Part shown: positions 29,093 to 36,729 of the stretch, in pieces
How the letters are laid out: every line of letters starts with the position of its first letter
Numbering within the stretch: the stretch's first letter is position 1
Assembly: GCA_963728875.1 (NCBI GenBank)
Contig: CAVSLJ010000001.1
Location: 682,001 to 746,000 of the forward strand
DNA length: 64,000 nucleotides
Origin: DASUPK01 sp963728875
Lineage (GTDB): Bacteria; Actinomycetota; Thermoleophilia; Solirubrobacterales; 70-9
Reading direction: 5' to 3'
Translations under genes and position numbers: made by a program
Notes under the pieces: generated by a model
Database searches by the model: none
The model's input: only the letters and a program-made list of their open reading frames with translations
Told to the model about the DNA's origin: nothing

Positions 29093-29437
29093 CTAGCGGG
29101 AGCGGCTTCCCCGCTTCTCGAGCGACCGGCGCAGCGCCTCGAGACGGTCGTCCCACTCGGCGCTCACCATCTGGATCCAGTGGGCCGCCTCGTCGAGCGG
29201 CTGGGGGCGAAGCTTGTAGTGGGTCTCGCGGCCCATGCGCGAGGCGCTGACCAGCTCGGCGCCGTGCAGCGCGGCGAGGTGCTTGGCGACGGCCTGTCGG
29301 GTGATCGGGAGCTGGTTCGCCAGGCCGCTCGCGGTCACGGTGCCGCCGCGCGCCAGGGTCTCGACCACTCGCCGCCTGGTCGGATCGGCCAGTGCGTCGA
29401 AGACCGCGTCGACGTGTCGATGCGCGGGAGCTCTCAA
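29093..29437 (-). CDS. ArsR family regulator (with SRPBCC partner)
   Basis: 114-residue winged helix of ArsR/SmtB type: VFDALADPTRRRVVETLARG, TASGLANQLPITRQAVAKHLAALHGAEL and the wing GRETHYKLRPQPLDEAAHWI. No metal-binding Cys pair, so it probably senses something other than arsenic or zinc. It follows the SRPBCC gene with a 4-base overlap; ArsR-SRPBCC (AHSA1) pairs are common in actinobacteria and usually repress themselves. The operator candidate is at 29893-29910. Confidence 0.87.
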   Translation of the reverse strand: MRAPAHRHVDAVFDALADPTRRRVVETLARGGTVTASGLANQLPITRQAVAKHLAALHGAELVSASRMGRETHYKLRPQPLDEAAHWIQMVSAEWDDRLEALRRSLEKRGSRSR

Positions 29438-29868
29438 GCGACCAGTGCGAATCTCGTCGCGTGGCTCAAGCGAGCCAGGCGCGAGCCCCAGCCTCCGGCA
29501 GCCAGAGCGCTGGACGCGGCGGCCGTGTTCGTGGCCGCCGAATCTATGGGGGTCTCGACCACGGTCACGCGGCTGCCGCCGGGCAACGCCTCGATCGTGA
29601 ACTCGACGAAGCTCTCGCCCTCGCCGGGACGCGACCAGGTGAAGGCGAAGCGCTCGCTCTCCTCGACCGTCTCGACCGTACCGGCACGCTCATCGTCCCC
29701 GTCCCGAACGGCGATCTCGCCCCCCTCGACCGGATCCAGCTCGACGTCCGGAGCCAGCCACTCCTCGAGGCGGTCCTCGTCGGTGAGCGCCTCCCAGACC
29801 TCCTCGGGACTGGCCTCGACGAGAGTGTCCCTCTCAACCCACGGTGCTTTCTCATCTCGCAACTTCAC
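29434..29868 (-). CDS. SRPBCC (AHSA1-type) domain protein
   Basis: 144 residues. VERDTLVEASPEEVWEALTD, LEEWLAPDVELDPVEGGEI, and the closing LPGGSRVTVVETP mark the AHSA1/SRPBCC ligand-binding fold. The end after residue ~115 (AAASSALAAGGWGSRLARL) departs from the family. GTG 29868 is preceded by TAGCAT 8 nt upstream, so leaderless. Ligand unknown; it is likely the effector or partner of the downstream ArsR. Confidence 0.78.
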   Translation of the reverse strand: MKLRDEKAPWVERDTLVEASPEEVWEALTDEDRLEEWLAPDVELDPVEGGEIAVRDGDDERAGTVETVEESERFAFTWSRPGEGESFVEFTIEALPGGSRVTVVETPIDSAATNTAAASSALAAGGWGSRLARLSHATRFALVA

Positions 29869-29876
29869 GGTTGCCT

Positions 29877-29882
29877 ATGCTA
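29877..29882 (-). promoter_or_regulatory. -10 box of the SRPBCC-ArsR pair
   Basis: TAGCAT on the minus strand, 8 nt before GTG 29868. Confidence 0.45.
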
Positions 29883-29892
29883 CCGTAGTTCA

Positions 29893-29910
29893 CGCAACCC
29901 AAAGGTTGCG
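29893..29910. promoter_or_regulatory. Palindromic ArsR-type operator
   Basis: CGCAACC-CAAA-GGTTGCG, 7-bp arms, centred about 24 bp upstream of the TAGCAT box on the minus strand so it overlaps the -35 region; a related half-site GGCAACC lies at 29870-29876. ArsR-type dimers bind such GCAACC/GGTTGC dyads. It also lies 23 bases before the clpP start codon, so it may affect clpP. Confidence 0.55.
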
Positions 29911-29932
29911 TTACAGCCGAGGAGGTCTCCAG

Positions 29933-30559
29933 ATGCCGATGGTCCCGATGGTGGTCGAGCAGAGTGCCCGTGGCGAGCGCTCCTTCGACATCTACTCCCG
30001 GCTGCTCAGCGACCGGGTGATCTTCCTCGGCTCGGCGATCGACGACCAGGTGGCGAACCTCATCGTCGCCCAGATCATCCACCTCGAGTCGGAGGATCCG
30101 GACAAGGAGATCTCCCTCTACATCAACTCGCCCGGAGGGGTCGTCTACTCGGGAATGGCGATCTACGACGCGATGCAGTTCGTCAAGCCGGACGTTCGAA
30201 CCATCTGTTACGGCATCGCGATGTCGATGGGCGCCCTGCTGTTGGCCGGCGGCGCGAAGGGCAAGCGGATGGCCCTGCCGAACTCGCGGATCCTGATCCA
30301 CCAGCCCAGTGGCGGCTTCGAGGGCGTCGCGTCCGACATCGAGATCCACGCCCGCGAGACGCTCGACCTCCGTGACCGCCTGGACAGCATCTACGCGAAG
30401 CACACGGGCAAGTCGAAGAAGCAGGTCCACGAGGACATGGACCGCGACCGCTTCTTCAAGGCGAATGAGGCGGCGGAGTACGGACTGATCGACCGGGTGA
30501 TCGAGCAGCGAGAGCTGGAGCAGCGCCGCACGGGATTCGGCTCGCAGAACGGGAACTAG
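29933..30559 (+). CDS. clpP: ATP-dependent Clp protease proteolytic subunit
   Basis: 208-residue serine protease subunit that forms the barrel of Clp proteases (with ClpX/ClpC). Catalytic triad: Ser98 (IAMSMGALLLAGG), His123 (ILIHQPSGG) and Asp172 (DMDRDRFF). RVIFLGSAIDD and LYINSPGGVVYSG are family signatures. A strong ribosome site GGAGG lies before ATG 29933, so it has a true leader. No second clpP or clpX in the window; actinobacteria often have two, and this stand-alone copy may be the second one. Confidence 0.94.
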   Translation: MPMVPMVVEQSARGERSFDIYSRLLSDRVIFLGSAIDDQVANLIVAQIIHLESEDPDKEISLYINSPGGVVYSGMAIYDAMQFVKPDVRTICYGIAMSMGALLLAGGAKGKRMALPNSRILIHQPSGGFEGVASDIEIHARETLDLRDRLDSIYAKHTGKSKKQVHEDMDRDRFFKANEAAEYGLIDRVIEQRELEQRRTGFGSQNGN

Positions 30560-31002
30560 CTGTGGGCGGCGAGCATCCGCTCCACGTCCTCGAGCACCCG
30601 CCGGAAGCCGCGGGCGAGGACCCGCTGCCAGACGAGCTCCTGAGCGCCGCCCACCACGGGAATCGGGACGCTGAAGGTGGAACGCCAGTCGACGCGGGTC
30701 GTCGGGCCCTCGGGGGTCAGGGTGATGGAGCCGCCGTCGTGCTTGAGGGGGACGTTGAGCTTGACGATCAGGTAGTCGAGTCGCGTCGGGCGCTCGTAGG
30801 CCGTGATCTCCTCCTCGAAGACGAGCGGCCGGACCTTGATGCGGCGCAGGGCGCCGACGCCGTTGGGCGCCGGGTCGCCCTCCCTGACCAGCTCGGAATC
30901 GTGGATCGGGCGGAAGCGGTCGTAGTTCGCGTGGTCGGCCAGCCGATCGAAGATCTCCTCGGGCGGCGCGGGGATCGCGCGGGTGACGTGGACCGAGCGC
31001 AT
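30556..31002 (-). CDS. SRPBCC family protein (polyketide cyclase-like)
   Basis: 148 residues. SVHVTRAIPAPPEEIFDRLADHANYDRF, then RRIKVRPLVFEEEITAYERP, GGSITLTPEGPTTRVDWRSTF and the closing helix ARGFRRVLEDVERML give the Bet v1-like cavity fold. Probably binds or modifies a hydrophobic ligand; partner unknown. Start ATG overlaps the stop of the upstream HAD gene (TGATG), so the two are translationally coupled. Stop overlaps clpP by 4 bases. Confidence 0.8.
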   Translation of the reverse strand: MRSVHVTRAIPAPPEEIFDRLADHANYDRFRPIHDSELVREGDPAPNGVGALRRIKVRPLVFEEEITAYERPTRLDYLIVKLNVPLKHDGGSITLTPEGPTTRVDWRSTFSVPIPVVGGAQELVWQRVLARGFRRVLEDVERMLAAHS

Positions 31003-31814
31003 CAGGCGCCCGCCAGCGTAGAGACAACCGCCTCGTAGACGCCGTCGCCCATGCGGCCCTCCGTGACCGTCACGTTGGGGCGGCCCGCGATCGCCTCGCG
31101 CAGCGCGGGATCCCGCTCCGGGCCGTTGGCCGGGACGAAGAAGCGGCCGACCACTTCGGCGACGGCGAGATCCTCGACCGAGTCGCCGATCGCGATGCAC
31201 TCCTCCGGCGCGTAGCCGCGGGCGCGCTGATGGAAGACCACCGCGTTGGCCTTGCTCGCCGCCTCCGGGAGCAGGTGGTAGGCGTGGGCCGGGCCTTCGA
31301 TCCCATCCATCTCGGCAAAGATCGCTCCGTTGTCGATCATCTTCAGGCCGGTGTATCCGCGATCGGCGAGCAGGCGGTTGGCCTCATCGACGTCGATCTT
31401 GCCCTTGAAGAGCAGCGAGAGCTCGCGCTGCTTGTGCCACGGGCTGTGCCAGTCCAGCCGACCCGAGAAGTGGTCGAAGAGCTCGTCGGGGATGCCGCGA
31501 TCGACCATGGTCTCGGCGAGGGTCTTGCCCTCCTCCACCTGGGCGTCGCCGATCAACAGGGTCTTCTCGCCGTCGATCACGACCAGGCAGCCGACCTCGG
31601 CGATGTAGGACCGGGACCCGATCAGCTTGGCGTCCTCCACGACCGAGCCCTCGCGGCGTCCCGACTTGATCACCACCTCGACGCCGGCGCGGTGGCAGGC
31701 TTCGAGCGCGCGAGCCTGGAGCATCGAGAACTCTCCCTCGGAGTCGCGAAAGAGGGATCCCCAGCGGCCGAGCAGGGTCCCGTCGAGGTCGGTGTAGACG
31801 CAGCGGAGGGCCAA
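31002..31814 (-). CDS. HAD-IIB family phosphatase (mannosyl-3-phosphoglycerate phosphatase-like)
   Basis: 270 residues. Motif I YTDLDGTLLG, motif II VVIKSGRR, motif IV AIGDSVEDLAVAEVVG; between them a cap of type C2B (residues ~85-185). The closest recognised relatives are sugar phosphatases such as MPGP, which makes mannosylglycerate, but no synthase is nearby. TTG 31814 (TACGGT 9 nt upstream) is the only start that keeps the complete motif I. Coupled to the SRPBCC gene downstream. Confidence 0.78.
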   Translation of the reverse strand: MALRCVYTDLDGTLLGRWGSLFRDSEGEFSMLQARALEACHRAGVEVVIKSGRREGSVVEDAKLIGSRSYIAEVGCLVVIDGEKTLLIGDAQVEEGKTLAETMVDRGIPDELFDHFSGRLDWHSPWHKQRELSLLFKGKIDVDEANRLLADRGYTGLKMIDNGAIFAEMDGIEGPAHAYHLLPEAASKANAVVFHQRARGYAPEECIAIGDSVEDLAVAEVVGRFFVPANGPERDPALREAIAGRPNVTVTEGRMGDGVYEAVVSTLAGA

Positions 31815-31823
31815 GGCCGGGCA

Positions 31824-31843
31824 ACCGTAATGGGGTTTACCGT
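31824..31843. promoter_or_regulatory. Divergent -10 boxes (HAD gene and folP)
   Basis: TACGGT on the minus strand (31824-31829) is 9 nt before TTG 31814; TACCGT on the plus strand (31838-31843) is 6 nt before GTG 31850. Both predict leaderless mRNAs. Confidence 0.4.
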
Positions 31844-31849
31844 TGACGT

Positions 31850-32704
31850 GTGGCCTGGCAGCTGAGGGACCGGAGGCTCGCGCTGGAATCGCCCCTCGGC
31901 GTCGGGATCGTCAACGTCACCGACGACTCGATGTTCGAGGGCGCCCGCAGCGGGACGCCAAAGCGGGCGGTCGAGGACGGCGTCGCGCTGGCGGACGCGG
32001 GGTTCGAGATGCTCGACGTCGGCGCCGTGGCCGCGCGCAGCGGTCCACCCGTCCCTCCGAGGGAGGAGGCGGCAAGGCTGGTCCCGGCGATCGAGGGCCT
32101 CGCGAGCCGAACCGAGCTTCCTCTCTCCGCCGACACGTTCTCGCCGGAGGTGGCTCGCGCCGCTCTCGGGGCCGGAGCCGTCGCGGTCAACGACATCGGG
32201 GGCGGCTCTGAGGAGATGTTCGCCGTGGCGGCGGAATCCGGCTGTGGCCTGGTGGTCATGCACATCGAGGGGCCTCCCCGCGAGGACCGGCCGGTTCCGC
32301 GCTACGACGATCCGATCGATCATCTGCGCGCCTGGTTCACGGCGCGGGTCGAGGCCGCGCTGGCGGAGGGGGTGTCGGAGGAGCAGATCGCGCTCGACCC
32401 CGGCCTGGACTTCGACCTGTCGGTCGCCGACGATCTGGAGATCATCCGCAGGCTTGCGGAGCTCAAGGAGCTTGGACGCCCGCTGTACGTGTCGCTGTCG
32501 CGCAAGGACTTTCTCGGCGCGGTGCTGGCTGGGTCGTGGGAGCAGCGGGCGCCGGCCGCCGATCGCGAATGGGCCACCGCCGCCGCGACCACGCTCGCGG
32601 TCGTCGCCGGAGCGGATCTGCTGCGGCTGCACGACGCGAGCGCGCTGCAGGCGATGCGGGTCGCCGGAGCGATCGACGCTCCGCGGGAGGCACCGGTTGG
32701 CTAG
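31850..32704 (+). CDS. folP: Dihydropteroate synthase
   Basis: 284-residue TIM-barrel enzyme that joins pterin and p-aminobenzoate in folate synthesis. Conserved parts: GIVNVTDDSM (NVTPDSF position), SADTFSPEVARAA, VNDIGGG, LDPGLDFDLS, SLSRKDFLGAV (substrate-binding Ser-Arg-Lys) and LRLHDASALQAMRVA. Loop 2 reads MLDVGAVAARSGPPVPPREE instead of the usual D(I/V)GGESTRPGA, the site of many sulfonamide-resistance changes. Folate role is likely, but a related pterin-binding function is possible. GTG start; overlaps the helicase gene by 8 bases. Confidence 0.8.
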   Translation: MAWQLRDRRLALESPLGVGIVNVTDDSMFEGARSGTPKRAVEDGVALADAGFEMLDVGAVAARSGPPVPPREEAARLVPAIEGLASRTELPLSADTFSPEVARAALGAGAVAVNDIGGGSEEMFAVAAESGCGLVVMHIEGPPREDRPVPRYDDPIDHLRAWFTARVEAALAEGVSEEQIALDPGLDFDLSVADDLEIIRRLAELKELGRPLYVSLSRKDFLGAVLAGSWEQRAPAADREWATAAATTLAVVAGADLLRLHDASALQAMRVAGAIDAPREAPVG

Positions 32705-35006
32705 CGGCACCGCTGTCGCGGGCGGGGCGTGGGAGCCGGCGCTTGGCCCGGCGAGGGATGACGGGCGGGTCGTTGCCGAGTCCGCCGAGCCCGCGACGAT
32801 GGCGAAGCTGACCGGGCTTCCGGACTCGCTCGACCCGGCCTTGGCGGAGGCGCTCTCAGGGGCCGGGATCGAGTCCCTCTACTCCCACCAGGCGGAGGCA
32901 TATGAGACGGCCCGCCGCTCCAACCTGATCCTGACCAGCGGCACCGCCTCTGGGAAGTCCCTCTCCTTCAACCTGCCGGTGCTCGACGGGATCGCGCGCG
33001 AGCCCCTGCGCCGAGCGTTCTACCTCTACCCGACGAAGGCGCTGGCGCAGGACCAGGCTCGGAAGCTAGGTGAGCTGCGGCCGCCCGGGCTGCGCGAGGC
33101 GATCTACGACGGGGACACCCCGCGCGAGGACCGGCCGGGCATCCGCCGCCGCGCCAACCTGGTGCTGACGAATCCCGACATGCTCAACGTCGGCGTCCTC
33201 CCTCATCACAAGCGCTGGGGCGACTTCCTGGCCAACCTCGGCTGGGTCGTGGTGGACGAGGCGCACACCTACCGCGGTGTCTTCGGCTCGCACGTCGCGA
33301 ACGTCCTGCGGCGGCTGCGCCGGGTGGCGAAGATCTACGGCGCGGATCCGCGATTCGTGATGGCGTCGGCCACGATCGCCAACCCCGGCGAGCTCGCCGA
33401 GCGGCTCACGGGTCTGCCGTTCGAGTTGCTGGACGACGACGGAGCACCGAGAGCCGGACGCGAGATCGCGATGTGGAACCCGCCGGTGATCGAAAAGCAC
33501 ACGATGACCCGGCGCTCGCCCGTCTCCGAGGCGGCCGACCTGCTGGTCGAGCTGGTCTCGCGCGGGGTGCGGACGATCTGCTTCATGCGCAGCCGGCGCG
33601 GGATCGAGCTGATCAACCGCTTCGCCTCCGACGAGCTGGCCAGGCGGGGGCAGGGAGCGCTCGCCGACCGCATCGCGCCGTACCGCGCCGGCTACACCCC
33701 ACAGCAGCGCCGGGAGATCGAGGCCCAGCTCTCCTCGGGCGATCTTCTCGCGGTCGCGGCGACCGACGCGCTGGAGCTGGGAATCGACGTCGGGGAGCTC
33801 GACGCGGCGATCTGCGTGAACTTCCCCGGCACGGTCGCCAGCCTGCGCCAGATGTGGGGCCGGGCGGGCCGTCGCCGCCGCGGCCTCGCCGTCTACGTCG
33901 CGGGCGAGGACGCACTCGACCAGTTCTTCTGCCGCCACCCCGATGAGTTCCTGGAGCGCCCGGTGGAGGCCGCGATCCTCGACCACCGCTCCGAGCAGAT
34001 CCAGCTGCAGCATCTGCTCGCCGCCGCCTACGAGGCGCCGCTGGGACCCGATGACGACGAGATCTTCGGGGAGGGCTGGCAGGAGCGAGCCGAGCGCCTG
34101 GTGACCGCCGGCGAGCTGCGGCGCGGGCGCGGAGAGCGCTACCTGACTCGCACCGGTGACTTCGTCGCCGGGCGGATCGCCCTGCGGTCGGCCTCCGCCG
34201 ACAGCGTCGCGGTGGTCGACTCGACCTCCGGCGAGATGCTCGGCAACGTCGAGGCCGAACGCGCCTTCTCCACCGTGCACCCGGGCGCGATCTATCTCCA
34301 CCTCGGGCGCTCCTACGAGGTCGCCGAGCTGGACATCGGCTCGCGGCGTGCGCTGGTCAAGCCCTTCGAGGGCGACTACTACACGCAGGTGAAGAAGGAG
34401 ACCGAGGTGTACGTCGAGGGGATCGAGACCCAGCGCCGGGCGCTCGGAGTGGAGCTCAGCTTCGGCACGGTCTCGGTCTCGGAGCAGGTGATCGCCTATC
34501 AGCGCAAGCGGCTGGGCGACAACAAGGTGATCGACATCGTCTCGCTCGACCTGCCCGAGCAGGACTTCGTCACCCAGGCGCTCTGGTACGTGATCGGCGA
34601 CCGCATGGCCGCGGCGCTGCCGAGCGAGGTCCTGCTCGGTGCCCTGCATGCCTCAGAGCACGGACAGATCGCCGTGCTGCCCCTGATCTCGATGTGCGAC
34701 CGCTGGGACATCGGCGGCCTCTCGACCAACATCCACCACCAGACCGGCTCGCCGACGATCTTCATCTACGACGGGCACCCGGGCGGCGTCGGGATCACCA
34801 GGCGCGGCTATGAGCAGTTCGAGCGGCTCGTCGGAGATGCCGATCGGCTCATCCGAGAGTGCCCGTGCGACGACGGCTGCCCGTCCTGCGTGCAGAGTCC
34901 CAAGTGCGGCAACCTGAACGAGCACCTCCACAAGTTGGGCGCGCTCGAGCTGATGGGGCGGATGCTGCGGGAGGGCAAGCCGCCCGCGATCGCGGCTCAG
35001 AACTGA
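32697..35006 (+). CDS. DEAD/DEAH helicase, MrfA-like (DUF1998)
   Basis: 769-residue superfamily 2 helicase. Q/HEH-type start SLYSHQAEAYETARRSN, motif I TSGTASGKSLSF, Ia YLYPTKALAQDQ, II VVDEAHTYRGVFG, III MASATIANP, and the C-terminal motifs TDALELGIDVGELDAAI and MWGRAGRRRRG. The end holds the DUF1998 zinc-type block CPCDDGCPSCVQSPKCGN with four Cys. MrfA proteins repair mitomycin-type crosslinks; here the activity is inferred. TTG 32697 overlaps folP by 8 bases; ATG 32799 is the alternative and would give 735 residues. Confidence 0.87.
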   Translation: MASGTAVAGGAWEPALGPARDDGRVVAESAEPATMAKLTGLPDSLDPALAEALSGAGIESLYSHQAEAYETARRSNLILTSGTASGKSLSFNLPVLDGIAREPLRRAFYLYPTKALAQDQARKLGELRPPGLREAIYDGDTPREDRPGIRRRANLVLTNPDMLNVGVLPHHKRWGDFLANLGWVVVDEAHTYRGVFGSHVANVLRRLRRVAKIYGADPRFVMASATIANPGELAERLTGLPFELLDDDGAPRAGREIAMWNPPVIEKHTMTRRSPVSEAADLLVELVSRGVRTICFMRSRRGIELINRFASDELARRGQGALADRIAPYRAGYTPQQRREIEAQLSSGDLLAVAATDALELGIDVGELDAAICVNFPGTVASLRQMWGRAGRRRRGLAVYVAGEDALDQFFCRHPDEFLERPVEAAILDHRSEQIQLQHLLAAAYEAPLGPDDDEIFGEGWQERAERLVTAGELRRGRGERYLTRTGDFVAGRIALRSASADSVAVVDSTSGEMLGNVEAERAFSTVHPGAIYLHLGRSYEVAELDIGSRRALVKPFEGDYYTQVKKETEVYVEGIETQRRALGVELSFGTVSVSEQVIAYQRKRLGDNKVIDIVSLDLPEQDFVTQALWYVIGDRMAAALPSEVLLGALHASEHGQIAVLPLISMCDRWDIGGLSTNIHHQTGSPTIFIYDGHPGGVGITRRGYEQFERLVGDADRLIRECPCDDGCPSCVQSPKCGNLNEHLHKLGALELMGRMLREGKPPAIAAQN

Positions 35007-35014
35007 CTCGTCAC

Positions 35015-35494
35015 GTGGCTCAGCGCGTTCAAATCTCCGTGATCGGCCCGGGCACCGCAGCGGAGGAGATCCTCGGAGACGCCGAGGCGGTCGGGCGCGA
35101 AATCGCCGAGGCCGGCGCGGTGCTCGTCTGCGGCGGCCTGGGCGGCGTGATGGAGGCCGCCTCCCGCGGCGCGTCTGAAGCCGGCGGCACGGTGCTCGGC
35201 GTCCTCCCCACCCTCTCGCGCTCGGACGCGAACAAATACGTCAGCCACGCGGTCGCCACTGGAATCGGAGAGGCCAGGAACCTCGCGGTGGTCGCCTCCG
35301 GGGACGCGGTGATCGCCGTCGGGGGCGAATGGGGAACGCTCTCCGAGATCGCCTACGCCCGCAAGCTGGGGCGCCCGGTCATCGCGATGCGGAGCTGGAG
35401 CCTGCACAACCGGGCCGGGACGGAGCTCGGGATCGTCGAGGTCGAGCAGGCTGAGGACGCGGTCAGCGCCGCCCTGGCGGCCGTTCAGGGATAG
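35015..35494 (+). CDS. TIGR00725/LOG-like protein
   Basis: 159-residue Rossmann-like protein: QISVIGPGTAAEEILGDAEAV, GAVLVCGGLGGVMEAASRGA and AVGGEWGTLSEIAYARKLG, the GGxGT-E motif. The family includes LOG-like nucleotide hydrolases and molybdenum-cofactor carriers; this short form is the latter's TIGR00725 relative. Binding of a nucleotide is likely, reaction unknown. GTG 35015 lies 9 bases after the helicase stop. Overlaps the convergent GH15-like gene by 10 bases. Confidence 0.75.
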   Translation: MAQRVQISVIGPGTAAEEILGDAEAVGREIAEAGAVLVCGGLGGVMEAASRGASEAGGTVLGVLPTLSRSDANKYVSHAVATGIGEARNLAVVASGDAVIAVGGEWGTLSEIAYARKLGRPVIAMRSWSLHNRAGTELGIVEVEQAEDAVSAALAAVQG

Positions 35495-36492
35495 CGAGCC
35501 CGCAGCGCGAGGATCGCGAACGCGTGGGACCAGCCCAGCGGTGTGGTCGAGGTCGGGCCTCCCGACTCGGCGTTCACGCGCTCGGGCAGGGTGCCCTGCG
35601 GCGTCTCCGCTCGATGGAGCTCGGCGAGCAGACGATCCGCCGCCCGCGTCTCACCCAGCTCGACGAGCGCCCAGGCCGACCAGGCCGTCGGCGCGGTCCA
35701 GACCTCGCCCGGGGTCCAACCTTCGATCGGCGGGATGCCGTAGGGCGTCGACTCGCGGGCGAGGCTGAGGAGCGTTTCTCTTGCTGCTCCGCGTAAACCC
35801 CGGCTGGGGAAGACGGTGACCGCCCACGCCGCGGCGGAGTCCAGATCGTCGGATCCCTCTTCGCGCACGAGGCCTCGCGGGGTCACGAAGTCGCTTCGGA
35901 TCTCCGCCGCCGGGGCGCCCGCGGCGATCGCGTTGCCGAGCAGATCCCCAGTGACGTTCTCCCCGTAGTCCTGCCGATCGCGCCAGTCGAGGGGTCCGTG
36001 TGAGTCTGCCGTTGTCTCGATCCAACCCTCTCCATCCCCGGCCGCAGTTCGTCCTGGAACCCGGTCTCCGTCGGGATAGAAGCGAGCCGCTGCGTCGACG
36101 TCGAGACCTGCCAGAAAGCCCGCGACTCGGCGTGCCTCCGGCCGGAGCCCCGCCGCCTCGAGCGCCAGCGCCCCGGCGCCGGCGTCTCGCGGCCAGACGT
36201 AGTTCCAGCCGTCGCGCTCGCCCGCGATCATCGCTCCGCTGTGCGGGTCGGTGAGGGCGACGAGCACGTGGATCGATCGCCGATAGAGGCGTCGCGCCCA
36301 GGGCGGCGCACCGGGTCCCAGGGGCTGACTCTCGCTGCGAACGCTCGCCGGCGAGAAGGGTCCCGATGAGGTCGTCCCGAAGTGCGGCGCTGGAAGAGCG
36401 GTCTTGATCGGCGCGGGGGGCTGCTCGCGGGCGCCCGAAACCGAGGCGGCGACGAGTACCGCTGCGCCGGCGGCGACGATGCTCCTGATCAC
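35485..36492 (-). CDS. Secreted GH15-like (glucoamylase family) protein, short
   Basis: 335 residues. Signal peptide MIRSIVAAGAAVLVAASVSG. The (alpha/alpha)6-barrel hallmark GWNYVWPRDAGAGALALEAAG near residue 105 corresponds to the glucoamylase substrate-binding W.Y.WPRD motif, and EGSDDLDSAAAW fits the GH15 barrel. The chain is shorter than full GH15 proteins (>400), so it may be a reduced barrel or an inactive relative. Acts outside the cell on glucans or trehalose-type sugars if active. Leaderless GTG: TAGCGT lies 7 nt upstream. Confidence 0.68.
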   Translation of the reverse strand: MIRSIVAAGAAVLVAASVSGAREQPPAPIKTALPAPHFGTTSSGPFSPASVRSESQPLGPGAPPWARRLYRRSIHVLVALTDPHSGAMIAGERDGWNYVWPRDAGAGALALEAAGLRPEARRVAGFLAGLDVDAAARFYPDGDRVPGRTAAGDGEGWIETTADSHGPLDWRDRQDYGENVTGDLLGNAIAAGAPAAEIRSDFVTPRGLVREEGSDDLDSAAAWAVTVFPSRGLRGAARETLLSLARESTPYGIPPIEGWTPGEVWTAPTAWSAWALVELGETRAADRLLAELHRAETPQGTLPERVNAESGGPTSTTPLGWSHAFAILALRARYP

Positions 36493-36533
36493 ACGCCGGA
36501 CGCTATTCGGTCGTCTAGCCTTTGCGGCCGCCC

Positions 36534-36606
36534 GGCGAGGTAGCTCAGTTGGTAGAGCACACGACTGAAAATCGTGGTGTCGCCAGTTCGATTCTGGCCC
36601 TCGCCA
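36534..36606 (+). tRNA. tRNA-Phe (GAA)
   Basis: Cloverleaf fits by eye: acceptor GGCGAGG pairs with CCTCGCC, D-stem GCTC/GAGC, anticodon stem CACGA/TCGTG with loop CTGAAAA (anticodon GAA at 36567-36569), T-arm GCCAG TTCGATT CTGGC, discriminator A. CCA is not encoded. It stands alone between the divergent GH15-like and penicillin acylase genes. Confidence 0.97.
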
Positions 36607-36729
36607 TATCGCTGGTGGACATCGGCAACGTGCAGGTCGTTCGTCCCTGATCTGCCGTCTGCTCTTCAGCTGGGTTTGTTAGCTTCCCGGGCAGCGCTCT
36701 GGACGAGCGCGCCGAGAGGAGAGAGGAAG

